Shown: positions 45,255 to 54,437 of the stretch, one piece after another
Position numbering within the stretch: position 1 is the stretch's first letter
Layout of the letters: every line of letters begins with the position of its first letter
Source: Evansella halocellulosilytica
GTDB lineage: Bacteria; Bacillota; Bacilli; Bacillales; Salisediminibacteriaceae
DNA: 64,000 nt
Direction of reading: 5' to 3'
Assembly (NCBI RefSeq): GCF_002335745.1
Contig: NZ_NIST01000001.1
Location: 3,658,354-3,722,353 of the forward strand
The notes under the pieces: generated by a model
Databases searched by the model: none
Told to the model about the DNA's origin: nothing
The model's input: only the letters and a program-made list of their open reading frames with translations
Made by a program: the position numbers and the translations under genes

Positions 45255-46490
45255 CTTCAATTTATTCAGTTTCATGTCTAGAAATAAAGCAATCTTTTGA
45301 TTAGGACTTTTTAAGTCTATTCCGCTGATTTCTGATATCCTTTTTAAACGATAATTCAATGTGTTTGTATGAACATGCAAACTTTTTGCAGCTTCATTTA
45401 CGTTACTATCATGATTTAGAAAAACTTCTAGTGACTCCAAAAGATGGGTGTTATGAGCATTATCGTAGTTTTTAAGTTTTTCAAGAGCTACATTTTCGTA
45501 ATAATCTTCTTGATTCCTTTGAAGCAAGAACTCAAGATAACGATAAATACCAAGTTCTTGGAACGTATGTGCGTTTCCAACGTCGTCAGGGAATGAATTT
45601 TTTAAGCGTAAGATCGTTAAGGCTTGCTGATAACTTGCTTCAATTTTCCCGTAGCTTTCATAACTATTTCCGCATGCTCCTTTTATTTGATTCACTTGAA
45701 AACGTTTATTCATTTGAGAAATAAAGTCGTTAATAAATGGTTCTGCCTCTATTTTTTCTCCTTGAGATGAATGAGACGAACACAATAATATGAGATCATT
45801 ACGGTCTATGACATAAAAAATGACGCGCACCTGTTGAGTCGTCGTAAGCATGTAAGAAATATATGGTTCAATGTTTTCTGTTATTTCTTCATCAAACTGA
45901 AAAACGAAAACAGCTATTGGAGATGGAGGGATCATATTAAACTGTTCTAAGTGATGAATAATTTCATCATGGTTTTTTAAATGACCCGTTAATAATTGCC
46001 AAAAAAATTCTTTATACCCTTCTTCTTTCTTTTTTTTCCGCACCTTTAATTGTAATAATTGATTTTTGGCCGATTGCGCAGCGTATTTTAACAGAATCAT
46101 ATCTTTCTCTGAGAGCTTATGATCGATTTCAACTACCCATATATAACCTAAAACTTCCTCTTTTGATCGAATCGCTACCGCAACTCGGTTACCAAGTCCA
46201 ACTCCGGTAATTTCAGAAATCCGCACAGGATCATCACTATAATTAAGCTTCGGAATAATTCCTTCTCTCCATAAACTGTTGATGACTTTTTCAGGTACTC
46301 TCCGCCCCATGATTGTTGCAATTCTTGCTGAGTCAGTACGATCATCATGTAAACTGTATGCTAAAAGCCGGTGATTCCCGTCTTCAATCGTAACAGGACA
46401 TTCCAAAACTTCACTAATTTTATCTACTAAATTTTCTAAACTACCAAATGACCCTTTAAATGGATCGTAATCAAACTGGTTTTTACTCAT
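45237..46490 (-). CDS. adeR: PucR-family activator of alanine catabolism (AdeR like)
   Basis: 417-residue regulator. An N-terminal GAF-like sensor region (about 20-150: DKISEVLECPVTIEDGNHRLLAYSL, EVLGYIWVVEIDHKL) precedes a central linker and the C-terminal PucR helix-turn-helix (DSNVNEAAKSLHVHTNTLNYRLKRISEISGIDL). In B. subtilis AdeR activates ald in response to L-alanine; the synteny here supports that role. I use ATG 46490 behind GAGGAG; the ATG just before is equally possible. A palindrome AACGAATCGTT lies 30 bases upstream. Confidence 0.88.
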   Translation of the reverse strand: MSKNQFDYDPFKGSFGSLENLVDKISEVLECPVTIEDGNHRLLAYSLHDDRTDSARIATIMGRRVPEKVINSLWREGIIPKLNYSDDPVRISEITGVGLGNRVAVAIRSKEEVLGYIWVVEIDHKLSEKDMILLKYAAQSAKNQLLQLKVRKKKKEEGYKEFFWQLLTGHLKNHDEIIHHLEQFNMIPPSPIAVFVFQFDEEITENIEPYISYMLTTTQQVRVIFYVIDRNDLILLCSSHSSQGEKIEAEPFINDFISQMNKRFQVNQIKGACGNSYESYGKIEASYQQALTILRLKNSFPDDVGNAHTFQELGIYRYLEFLLQRNQEDYYENVALEKLKNYDNAHNTHLLESLEVFLNHDSNVNEAAKSLHVHTNTLNYRLKRISEISGIDLKSPNQKIALFLDMKLNKLKKHPHL

Positions 46491-46519
46491 CATTAAACTC
46501 CTCAATATAAGCAAATTAA

Positions 46520-46560
46520 AACGAATCGTTTCTTATAAAATATACTTAGTCATATTGTAA
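46520..46560 (-). promoter_or_regulatory. adeR promoter with AACGANTCGTT palindrome
   Basis: On the minus strand TTACAA (46560-46555) and TATAAG (46537-46532), spacer 17. The palindrome AACGAATCGTT (46520-46530) sits immediately after the -10, over the likely start of transcription. The same 11-mer is in the symporter leader at 46691. Confidence 0.55.
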
Positions 46561-46642
46561 CCTAGATCTATCTATCTTTTCTATCTTCCTCTTAATATTC
46601 AGGGCAAAAAATAGGAAGCTATGAATTTACCAATATTTCCGA

Positions 46643-46701
46643 TTGTTATATTAAACAAATAAATGATATGATATTTTAGTAATTCCACAAAACGAATCGT
46701 T
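46643..46701 (+). promoter_or_regulatory. alanine symporter promoter with AACGANTCGTT palindrome
   Basis: TTGTTA (46643) and TATGAT (46667) with an 18-base spacer, and AACGAATCGTT at 46691-46701, some 12 bases after the likely start point. A protein bound there would hinder elongation, as a repressor site would. Confidence 0.5.
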
Positions 46702-46767
46702 CACAAAAATGATAAAATTGTAGAACACTTTTTCTGAAAGCGTTAACATCAGTGAGGAGGACATCAA

Positions 46768-48183
46768 GTGGATTTACTCGCAATTTTAGACAGAATTAAT
46801 GGCGTTTTATGGGGAACGCCTAGTTTAGTTTTATTATTTGGAACGGGTCTTCTGTTAACATTTATGCTGAGAGGATTACAATTCAGGCGATTATTGTATG
46901 CCTTCAAACTTGCGTTTACGAAAGAAGGACAAGCTAGTTCCAAAGATGAAGGAGATGTAAGTAACTTTAAAGCGTTAATGACCGCACTAGCCGGAACGAT
47001 CGGTAACGGGAATATTGCCGGTGTTGCAACTGCAATCACTCTCGGTGGTCCTGGTGCAATCTTTTGGATGTGGATTGTCGGTCTTTTAGGAATGGCAACA
47101 AAATATGCTGAAGCTTTATTAGCGATGAAATATCGTGTAAAAAATGAGAATGGTGAATATTCAAGTGGCCCGATGTATTATGTCGAGAGAGGTTTAGGGA
47201 AGAAGTTTAAATGGTTAGCGATTGCCTTTGCATTATTTGGTGCATTTGCTGCTTTAGGTATTGGAAATAGCGTTCAGTCAAACACAATTGCTGATGTGAT
47301 GGAAACGTCTTTCGGTGTAAGTAATGTCGTAACAGGGTTTTTATTAGCTGGACTTGCTGCTTTAATTATTTTTGGTGGCTTGCAGCGTATAAGTAAAGTT
47401 GCAGGATTTTTCGTTCCAATTATGGCAGTCTTTTATATTACGGGTGCAGTGATTATCTTATTATTAAATTTTGATCAAATCATTCCCGCATTTCAAACGA
47501 TTTTTTACTATGCATTCAATCCAGTTGCCGCAGCTGGCGGATTCGTAGGTGTCGTTGTATCTGAAGCAATTCGAAATGGTGTTGCACGAGGAATTTTCTC
47601 AAATGAAGCAGGTCTAGGTACAGCAGCACTTATTGCCGGTAATGCAAAAACAGATCATCCTGTTAAACAGGCCCTCGTTGCTATGACTGGAACGTTTATC
47701 GTGACGATTATCGTCTGTACGATGACTGGTTTAGTCCTTGTCATTTCTGGTTTTTGGGATCCAACTGGCGGACAGATTTCAGGTGTTGCTCACGAGGCAG
47801 GACTGGATGGCGGTGCCTTGACGAGTGCAGCGTTTGCATCTGTTCTTGGGGCAGTCGGCGAATATATTGTCGCTTTCTCGATCATTTTCTTCGGCTTTTC
47901 AACCATTGTCGGCTGGTATGTTTATGGAGAAAAATGTTTTGAATATATTGCGGGTACAAAAGGGATTAGCAGCTATCGTGCTGTATACATTCTCGCTTGT
48001 GGTATCGGTGCAGTTGCGAACTTAACAACCGTTTGGGCATTTGCTGATATGGCAAACGCACTCATGATGATTCCGAACTTAATTGCACTTATTTTATTAA
48101 GTAAAGTTGTTGTGCGTGAGACGAATGATTACTTTAATAATCACTTTAAAGCTGCATCCACAAATATGAAAAAAGTAAGTTAA
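46768..48183 (+). CDS. Alanine/glycine:Na+ symporter (AGCS family)
   Basis: 471-residue membrane transporter with about 10-11 helices of the alanine/glycine cation symporter family (AlsT/AgcS). The signature ALAGTIGNGNIAGVATAITLGGPGAIFWMW and NGVARGIFSNEAGLGTAALIAGNAKTDHP are present; the latter is the most conserved AGCS motif. GAGGAGG precedes the GTG start. Its promoter region diverges from adeR and carries the same palindrome, so it probably supplies alanine for Ald. Confidence 0.93.
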   Translation: MDLLAILDRINGVLWGTPSLVLLFGTGLLLTFMLRGLQFRRLLYAFKLAFTKEGQASSKDEGDVSNFKALMTALAGTIGNGNIAGVATAITLGGPGAIFWMWIVGLLGMATKYAEALLAMKYRVKNENGEYSSGPMYYVERGLGKKFKWLAIAFALFGAFAALGIGNSVQSNTIADVMETSFGVSNVVTGFLLAGLAALIIFGGLQRISKVAGFFVPIMAVFYITGAVIILLLNFDQIIPAFQTIFYYAFNPVAAAGGFVGVVVSEAIRNGVARGIFSNEAGLGTAALIAGNAKTDHPVKQALVAMTGTFIVTIIVCTMTGLVLVISGFWDPTGGQISGVAHEAGLDGGALTSAAFASVLGAVGEYIVAFSIIFFGFSTIVGWYVYGEKCFEYIAGTKGISSYRAVYILACGIGAVANLTTVWAFADMANALMMIPNLIALILLSKVVVRETNDYFNNHFKAASTNMKKVS

Positions 48184-48188
48184 TTGAA

Positions 48189-48232
48189 TGGGCTGCCCTA
48201 GAAGTCTCCACTTTTAGGACAGCCCATTTTTT
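48189..48232 (+). terminator. Terminator of the alanine symporter gene
   Basis: TGGGCTGCCCTA and TAGGACAGCCCA pair with one mismatch and are followed by six Ts, six bases after the stop. Confidence 0.85.
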
Positions 48233-48238
48233 GGCTAA

Positions 48239-48269
48239 GTGCCAGTCACTTCCCGAATAATCTTGTTTC
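48239..48269 (+). repeat. 31-base direct repeat, left copy
   Basis: GTGCCAGTCACTTCCCGAAT and the following 11 bases recur with one mismatch at 49988-50018. The two copies flank the RNase J-like gene, 1,749 bases apart and in the same orientation. Confidence 0.85.
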
Positions 48270-48290
48270 ACACACACAATGACTACAAAG

Positions 48291-49964
48291 TTATACTTCA
48301 ATAATAATTGGAAGGATCATCGGCTTTTTCTTCGTTTGTTTAAATAAATATTGTCCAACCGACTTTTTCACGTGTTGTTTAATCATGCCCCACTCTTTTT
48401 TATCCTCATCCTCTAGTTCGTTCACCGTATTTGTAATGAGCTCATTCACATTCTGAATCAATTCTTCAGCTTCCCTAACATAAACGAACCCACGTGAAAC
48501 CGTGTCTGGATTGGATACGAGCTGCTTTTCGGTTTTACTCATCGTTAAGATGATGACGAGCATGCCATCTTCAGAAAGCTGTTTGCGGTCTCTTAAGACG
48601 ATTTCGCCGGTATCACCAACACCGATGCCATCAACGAATGTATTCCCTGCTCGTATTTTTCTCGTTTGTCTAGCAACACCGCCATTCACATCGACGACAT
48701 CACCATTTTTCATAATAAATGTATTACCCTCTTTTACACCGACAGATTCAGCTAACAGCTGATGATGGTGCAGCATTCTATATTCCCCATGAATCGGAAT
48801 AAAATATCTCGGTTTCATGAGAGTGAGCATCAATTTTAAATCTTCTTGATAGCCATGTCCGGATACGTGCATGCCAGACGAGCTACCTGTTCCATAAATT
48901 ACTTTCGCACCAAGTGTAAATAAGTTGTCTACAATTCTCGTAACAGCTCGTTCATTTCCCGGTATCGGTCCTGCTGCTAAAATAACCGTATCTCCTGCTA
49001 AAACTTCTACACCTCGGAAACTTCCAGTCGAAAGTCTTGACAGAGCAGCTAACGGCTCCCCTTGACTGCCGGTACATAAAATCGCAACCTCTTCGGGAAC
49101 GAAATCATTAATTTCCTTTTGATCGATTAGCATTTGATCCGGAACGTCTAAGTAGCCCCGCTCCATCGCAACGTTTACGACATTGACCATACTTCGTCCT
49201 AGTAATGCAAGCTTTCGATTCGTTTTCCTTGCGGCATCTACCGCTTGCTGTACGCGGCTAACATTTGAAGCAAAAGTTGAGAGAATGACTTTTCCTTCTG
49301 CTTTCTTAAAAGCCTCTTCGACATGATCACCGACCATTTGTTCCGACGGTGTTAAACCTGGACGTTCAGCGTTCGTACTTTCTGACAATAAAAGCAATAC
49401 TCCGCCTTTTCCGATTTCAGCCATTTTATGGATGTCTGAGTGTTCGTTCATTGCAGGTGTTAAATCAAACTTAAAGTCCCCTGTATGAACGATATTTCCT
49501 TCAGGTGTTTGAAATACAATCCCTAAGCAGTCTGGGATACTATGAGTCACTTTAAAAAAGCTTACACCTATTTGTTCAAACGACACGTGTGAAAGTGCAT
49601 CTATTTCAATTAATGTCGTTTCCCTCCTCAACTTATGTTCTTTTAGTTTCAATTCAATTAATCCTAGAGTGAAACGTGTTGCGTACACAGGAACATTCAG
49701 TTTTTTCAGGAAAAATGGAATGCCGCCAATATGATCTTCATGCCCGTGAGTTACGATTAACCCTTTAACCTTTTCTTTATTTTCAAGTAAATATGTAATG
49801 TCAGGAATAATTAAATCAATGCCTAATAAACTTTCATCCGGAAACTTATTACCACAGTCGATGATGATGATTTCATCATCATATTGTATGGCGTACATAT
49901 TTTTGCCGATTTCATTTAATCCACCTAATGCAAAAATTGATAAACCGTTCACTTCTGTCTTCAT
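48291..49964 (-). CDS. Ribonuclease J family protein (third-paralogue type)
   Basis: 557-residue beta-CASP metallo-beta-lactamase RNase with 5'-3' exo and endonuclease activity on mRNA and rRNA. The metal motif THGHEDHIGG (His73, His75, Asp77, His78), TGDFKFDLTP, the beta-CASP motifs (STFASNVSRVQQ, CTGSQGEPLAALSRL, PIHGEYRM) and the C-terminal domain ending PMILPIIIEV are all present, so it should be active. It is not in the usual rnjA or rnjB context, and the flanking direct repeat suggests acquisition or duplication. GGGAGGG precedes the ATG. Confidence 0.92.
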   Translation of the reverse strand: MKTEVNGLSIFALGGLNEIGKNMYAIQYDDEIIIIDCGNKFPDESLLGIDLIIPDITYLLENKEKVKGLIVTHGHEDHIGGIPFFLKKLNVPVYATRFTLGLIELKLKEHKLRRETTLIEIDALSHVSFEQIGVSFFKVTHSIPDCLGIVFQTPEGNIVHTGDFKFDLTPAMNEHSDIHKMAEIGKGGVLLLLSESTNAERPGLTPSEQMVGDHVEEAFKKAEGKVILSTFASNVSRVQQAVDAARKTNRKLALLGRSMVNVVNVAMERGYLDVPDQMLIDQKEINDFVPEEVAILCTGSQGEPLAALSRLSTGSFRGVEVLAGDTVILAAGPIPGNERAVTRIVDNLFTLGAKVIYGTGSSSGMHVSGHGYQEDLKLMLTLMKPRYFIPIHGEYRMLHHHQLLAESVGVKEGNTFIMKNGDVVDVNGGVARQTRKIRAGNTFVDGIGVGDTGEIVLRDRKQLSEDGMLVIILTMSKTEKQLVSNPDTVSRGFVYVREAEELIQNVNELITNTVNELEDEDKKEWGMIKQHVKKSVGQYLFKQTKKKPMILPIIIEV

Positions 49965-49987
49965 CTATATCCCTCCATCCCTATTAT

Positions 49988-50018
49988 GTGCCTGTCACTT
50001 CCCGAATAATCTTGTTTC
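49988..50018 (+). repeat. 31-base direct repeat, right copy
   Basis: Matches 48239-48269 at 30 of 31 positions (T instead of A at the sixth base). It lies 24 bases upstream of the RNase J-like start codon, within its likely promoter region. Confidence 0.85.
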
Positions 50019-50142
50019 TCAAAATGTTCCACGGCAAAATAACACAAGTTCACATACTTTATTCTTTTCTCTCGTTCTGCAATTTATGAGATTGTATGCT
50101 ATATTTAAGCTGATTGTTTTATCTGAAAGGATGTATATATAA

Positions 50143-52341
50143 ATGAAAAAAAGTGTTGTAATCGCAGAAAAACCGTCTGTCGCTCGTGATATTGCCCGAG
50201 TCTTGAATTGCCACAAAAAAGGAAATGGTTTTATAGAAGGAGACAAATATATTATTACGTGGGCATTAGGACACCTGGTAACTTTAGCTGATCCTGAGGC
50301 CTATGACGATAAGTATAAAGCGTGGAAAATTGAAGATTTACCGATGATCCCAAAGCAGCTAAAGCTTGTCGTCATCAAAAAAACTGGCAAACAATTTCAC
50401 GCGGTAAAAAGCCAGCTGCATCGTTCTGATGTTGGAGAGATCATCATTGCAACAGATGCTGCTCGTGAAGGTGAGCTTGTTGCACGGTGGATCATCAAAA
50501 AAGCGAAGGTGAACAAACCGATTAAACGCCTTTGGATTTCTTCTGTTACAGACAAAGCGATCAAAGAAGGTTTCAAAAACTTAAAGAACGGCAAAGATTA
50601 TGAAAATCTCTACGATTCAGCAGTTGCCCGCTCTGAGGCAGACTGGTATATTGGTTTGAATGCAACGAGAGCACTGACGTGCAAGTTTAATGCTCAACTC
50701 TCATGTGGACGAGTACAAACCCCTACAGTTGCGATGATCGCCAAACGCGAAGAAGAAATACGCAACTTCAAATCAAAACCGTTTTACGGTATCAAGTCAG
50801 AAACAGATAACAACTTAACATTCACTTGGCAAGACAAAAATACGAAGGATATCCGAACGTTTTCAAAAGAAAAAGCGGATCAATTATTAACGAAAACGAC
50901 ACAGAAGCAGGCAAAAATCATTTCAATTGATAAGAAGCAGAAAAAAAGCTTTGCACCACAGCTATATGATTTAACCGAGCTCCAACGTGAAGCAAATAAA
51001 GCATTTCACTTCTCGGCAAAAGAAACACTATCCATCTTGCAAAAGCTCTATGAACACCATAAAGTCGTCACTTATCCTCGGACAGATTCAAGATATTTAT
51101 CTACTGATATGATCGATACGTTAAAAGAACGAATTAAAGCATGCAAAAATAATCGCCCGTATACGAAGTTAGCTCATAAACTGTTACAAAAACCGATCAA
51201 AACGAACAAATCCTTCGTTGATAATCAAAAAGTGTCTGATCACCATGCCATTATTCCAACAGAAGAAACTGCCATTCTTGCTAAATTATCGGATAAAGAA
51301 CAAAAAATTTATGATTTAGTTGTGAAACGCTTTTTAGCAGTCATGTTTCCACCATTTGAATATGAACAAACAACGATAAAAGCGGATATTGCAAATGAAT
51401 CATTTGTTGCTAAAGGAAAAACAGTCGTGTCAATAGGATGGAAAGAAGTATATGAAAATCAATTCGAAGATGAGGGTAGCACAAGTGAAATGAAAGAACA
51501 ACTACTTCCGCAACTTACTGAAGGAGATACACTGAAGCTCGTATCAGTCAAACAAACATCTGGGGAAACAAAACCTCCTGCACGATTTAACGAAGCAACG
51601 TTATTATCAGCAATGGAAGACCCATCTAAATTTATGTCTGAGGAAACGAAGGGTTTAGCGAAAACTTTACAAAAATCCGGCGGACTTGGTACCGTTGCGA
51701 CTCGAGCCGATATCATTGAAAAACTATTTAACTCATTCCTGATTGAGAAAAAAGAAAAGGATATTCATTTAACGTCTAAAGGAAAACAGCTTCTTGATCT
51801 CGTTCCAGTAGACTTACGATCCCCGGCTTTGACAGCTGAGTGGGAGCAAAAGCTTGAGGCGATTGCAAAAGGAAAGTTAAATAAACAGACGTTTATTCAT
51901 GATATGCAAAATTATGCAAGCACAGTCGTTCATGAAATAAAAAATAGTACAAAGAAATATAAACATACGAACCTGACAGGTACGAAATGTCCGGAATGCG
52001 GCAAGAATATGCTTGAAGTAAACAATAAAAAAGGGAAAATGTACGTTTGTCAGGATCACGAATGCGGTCATCGTAAAAACATTTCTAAAGCCACGAACGC
52101 GCGTTGCCCAAAATGTAAGAAAAAGTTAGAACTCAGAGGCCAAGGTGAAGGACAAATATTCGTTTGTAAATGCGGCCATAAAGAAAAACTCTCTACGTTT
52201 AACGAAAGGAAAAAGAAAGAGAAAAACTCAAAAGTATCGAAACGAGAAGTTTCTAAATATATGAAGCAGCAAAATAAGCAAGATGACGAACCATTTAATC
52301 CAGCACTAGCCGATGCATTAGCGAAGCTGAAACTTAAGTAA
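50143..52341 (+). CDS. topB: DNA topoisomerase III
   Basis: 732-residue type IA topoisomerase that decatenates single-strand-containing DNA. The TOPRIM domain has VIAEKPSVARDIA (Glu9) and ATDAAREGELVARW; the active Tyr311 is in VVTYPRTDSRYLS; SCGRVQTPTVAMI and GLGTVATRADIIEKL are conserved family blocks. After about residue 610 come two C-terminal zinc ribbons (CPECGKNM...CQDHECGHR and CPKCKKKL...CKCGHK) and a Lys-rich tail, features of the Firmicutes TopB form. AAAGGATG precedes the ATG. Confidence 0.95.
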   Translation: MKKSVVIAEKPSVARDIARVLNCHKKGNGFIEGDKYIITWALGHLVTLADPEAYDDKYKAWKIEDLPMIPKQLKLVVIKKTGKQFHAVKSQLHRSDVGEIIIATDAAREGELVARWIIKKAKVNKPIKRLWISSVTDKAIKEGFKNLKNGKDYENLYDSAVARSEADWYIGLNATRALTCKFNAQLSCGRVQTPTVAMIAKREEEIRNFKSKPFYGIKSETDNNLTFTWQDKNTKDIRTFSKEKADQLLTKTTQKQAKIISIDKKQKKSFAPQLYDLTELQREANKAFHFSAKETLSILQKLYEHHKVVTYPRTDSRYLSTDMIDTLKERIKACKNNRPYTKLAHKLLQKPIKTNKSFVDNQKVSDHHAIIPTEETAILAKLSDKEQKIYDLVVKRFLAVMFPPFEYEQTTIKADIANESFVAKGKTVVSIGWKEVYENQFEDEGSTSEMKEQLLPQLTEGDTLKLVSVKQTSGETKPPARFNEATLLSAMEDPSKFMSEETKGLAKTLQKSGGLGTVATRADIIEKLFNSFLIEKKEKDIHLTSKGKQLLDLVPVDLRSPALTAEWEQKLEAIAKGKLNKQTFIHDMQNYASTVVHEIKNSTKKYKHTNLTGTKCPECGKNMLEVNNKKGKMYVCQDHECGHRKNISKATNARCPKCKKKLELRGQGEGQIFVCKCGHKEKLSTFNERKKKEKNSKVSKREVSKYMKQQNKQDDEPFNPALADALAKLKLK

Positions 52342-52388
52342 GACTACTTCATTTCTTAATTAAAAATTGCAAAACGTCATCTATAAAA

Positions 52389-52424
52389 AAAAGTGCCTGC
52401 CAATAGTAAAATGCGGGCACTTTT
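52389..52424. terminator. Bidirectional terminator after topB
   Basis: AAAAGTGCCTGC and GCGGGCACTTTT pair with one mismatch, with A/T-runs on both sides. It lies between topB and the convergent 52-residue gene. Confidence 0.8.
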
Positions 52425-52434
52425 ATAACGATTT

Positions 52435-52593
52435 TTATTGCTCGTCTTCCGTTATACGGTTTTTAAATGCTTCATTAGTAACCAAGTATTCCTTTTCATT
52501 TGAATTGTGTTTCTCTCTTCTCCTTTCACTCTCTTTCGGAAAATCACCTGGATGACTTTTTCTTTTATGGTTTAAGCTTTTCCCGCGCCCCAT
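52435..52593 (-). CDS. Small basic hydrophilic protein, 52 residues
   Basis: A strong AAGGAGG lies upstream of an ATG opening MGRGKSLNHKRKSHPGDFPK, continuing as a charged, unstructured-looking protein ending KNRITEDEQ. The composition (basic N-terminus, acidic C-terminus, no Cys) resembles minor spore proteins of bacilli in general style, but I recognise no family. It ends at a shared terminator with topB. Confidence 0.65.
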   Translation of the reverse strand: MGRGKSLNHKRKSHPGDFPKESERRREKHNSNEKEYLVTNEAFKNRITEDEQ

Positions 52594-52685
52594 GACGTTA
52601 CCTCCTTAAAATTGGCTCATCATTAGTTTTTCAATCATTGTTTTGTATATGCATCCGAAACGTTTTTCTGTCCATTTTGCGTCAG

Positions 52686-52843
52686 TTAATCTTCCATAAA
52701 CAGGCGTGCATAATAAAGGGATTCTTCATCCAACTTATTTTCATCTTTCACTTTCTTTACTTCTTTTTGCTGTTTCCCACTTGTCACTTGAAAGCTTCCA
52801 GATATGTTTGGTGTCGTGTTTCTACCTTTTTTTTTTTCAACAT
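52686..52843 (-). pseudogene. Small gene interrupted by an 11-A tract
   Basis: On the minus strand GGGAGG precedes ATG TTG and then eleven As. The frame set by that ATG stops after 19 codons, but the phase one base away continues for about 45 codons (KGRNTTPNISGSFQVTSGKQQ... to ...LYYARLFMED) with protein-like composition. One added A would give a 52-residue protein. Either the gene is broken, the tract is miscounted in the assembly, or polymerase slippage restores the frame. Confidence 0.45.
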
Positions 52844-52940
52844 CTTTTCCTCCCTTCTCTTTAAATTGTTTACCCTTTATTTTACGCTTTTATGTAGGAC
52901 CTTTCGATAAAGACATATTGCCAATGCCGATCATATAAAT

Positions 52941-53042
52941 AGAAGCTGGGACAAAACCCAGTTAATAAGAGTGGCACTCACCATCGGTGAGTGCCATCAG
53001 ATTGTCGAGAAACCCACACTTTTTGAGAAGTGCGGGTTTCTC
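52941..53042 (+). repeat. GGCTGGGACAAA box, palindrome and second hairpin
   Basis: AGAAGCTGGGACAAAACCCA starts the box (52941-52964). Then comes the palindrome GGCACTCACC-ATC-GGTGAGTGCC (52973-52995), and a 15-bp stem with one mismatch (53007-53042, arms GAGAAACCC/GGGTTTCTC). The palindrome recurs at 54470-54492, on the other side of the dead transposase, with one changed loop base. Confidence 0.8.
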
Positions 53043-53104
53043 CTTATTATTTTCGTCAGAAGAAATTTGCTCACCCTACGGTGAAAAATCGCCGAAACCA
53101 CCTC

Positions 53105-54240
53105 TTAGATCGCTGAGAGGTGGTTTGCGACCTTCTTTATGTTCTGTGCTGCCGCTGTCATCAACGCTTGTTCTGATGCGCCCTTTAAGCTGCGTAACCG
53201 GCAGTAGCGAAGCCCGTGGAGCTGTTTGGCATCCGCGAAGCTTCGCTCAATGGTTTCTTTTCTTTTTTTATAGAGGAATTTCCCTGTTGCGGAAAGTCTA
53301 TGCTCTCTCACTTTTTCCTTACTGTCTTCCCATACATGCCTTGAGAGAACTTTTTTATGATTTTTGGCTTTCGTACATTGGTTAAGCAGGGGACAGTTTA
53401 CACATTCTGCAGGGTTTGAATGGTATTAACGATAGCCTTCGCGGTTCGTTGTAGCGTAACATAAGGTGCTACCATTAGGGCATGTATAAGTATCTGTCTC
53501 TTTGTTATAGGTAAATTTCCACTTTGGCAAATACCCCTTTTTAGGTTTGAAGCGGCCATGTGCGATAACCCCCATAATATGGCGATCTTCTAACCCTTTA
53601 CATAAGGGAATGGTTAAGTAGCCCGCGTCTAATCCGACAGCTTCCACATTGAAACCAAATGTCTTTATCTGACGGTCCAGTCGATTTAAATACGGCAGGG
53701 AATCATGGATATTTCCTGGTGTTAAATGAACATCAGTAATAATATTAAATTTCATGTCTGTTGTCCGATGGTCTAAATAAAAGAACCCTTCGGGCATTCC
53801 ATCCCTGAACATATAGCCGCTTTCTTTATCTGTCGTACTGACTTTAATCTCTTTTTCTTTTATCTCTTACCGGTAAGGGCTTTTTTCCATGTGCTTTTCG
53901 ATCCTCCTCAACCGCTTTATTTAGATCTTCTATGTACTCGCGTGTTTCAACTTGTACCGTCTTCTTAGTGAATTTCCGCTTATTTGCGTTGGCTTTAAGG
54001 TGGGGAGAATCAGTAAATAAAGCTCTCCCGCCAACCATACGATGCTTCATAGCCAGAAGAACGGTCTCATCAAATATCTCTTGAAAAATGTCTGTTTCTT
54101 TAAACCGTTTATGCCGATTGAAGCTTATGGTGGAATGGTGAGGAACCGAATCAGTTAGACTTAATCCTAAAAACCATCGATAAGCAATATTTGTCTCAAT
54201 TTCTTTTTCTAACTGTCTTTCAAGATGAAAAAATAACCAT
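53105..54240 (-). pseudogene. Decayed IS1182-type transposase (second subgroup)
   Basis: Remnant of a DDE transposase. It can be read from [18 protein letters not shown] through [20 protein letters not shown], then (after a one-base shift in an A-run near 53850) DMKFNIITDVHLTPGNIHDS, VGLDAGYLTIPLCKGL and FTYNKETDTYTCPNGS, then through an in-frame TAA at 53426 to [36 protein letters not shown] and [15 protein letters not shown]. The N-terminal 60-90 residues are missing beyond 54240. It is non-functional and differs from the copy at 1978-2882, so it came from a different element. Confidence 0.85.
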
Positions 54241-54284
54241 CATTTCTAAATAGGAAACGATGGATGTTCTAGGTTGATTGAAGA

Positions 54285-54400
54285 ACGAAAGGCGGTGACT
54301 CCAATGGGATCAGCGCAGTCTGAAAATCCATTCTGACGATGCTTCGCTGAGTCAGAATTAGTTGAAGACAAGCCCCATGGAAAGCGTCCGCCGGGAGGGA
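54285..54400. repeat. GC-rich dispersed repeat, copy 7
   Basis: Contains GGCGGTGACTCCAATGGGATC and GGAAAGCGTCCGCC (54379-54392); the latter is the inverse complement of GGCGGACGCTTTC at 16302. It follows the dead transposase directly. The 54241-54857 stretch is made wholly of repeats and hairpins. Confidence 0.65.
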
Positions 54401-54437
54401 TGAGATCGTGAGATATCATACTTTTCTTTTAAAAAAA

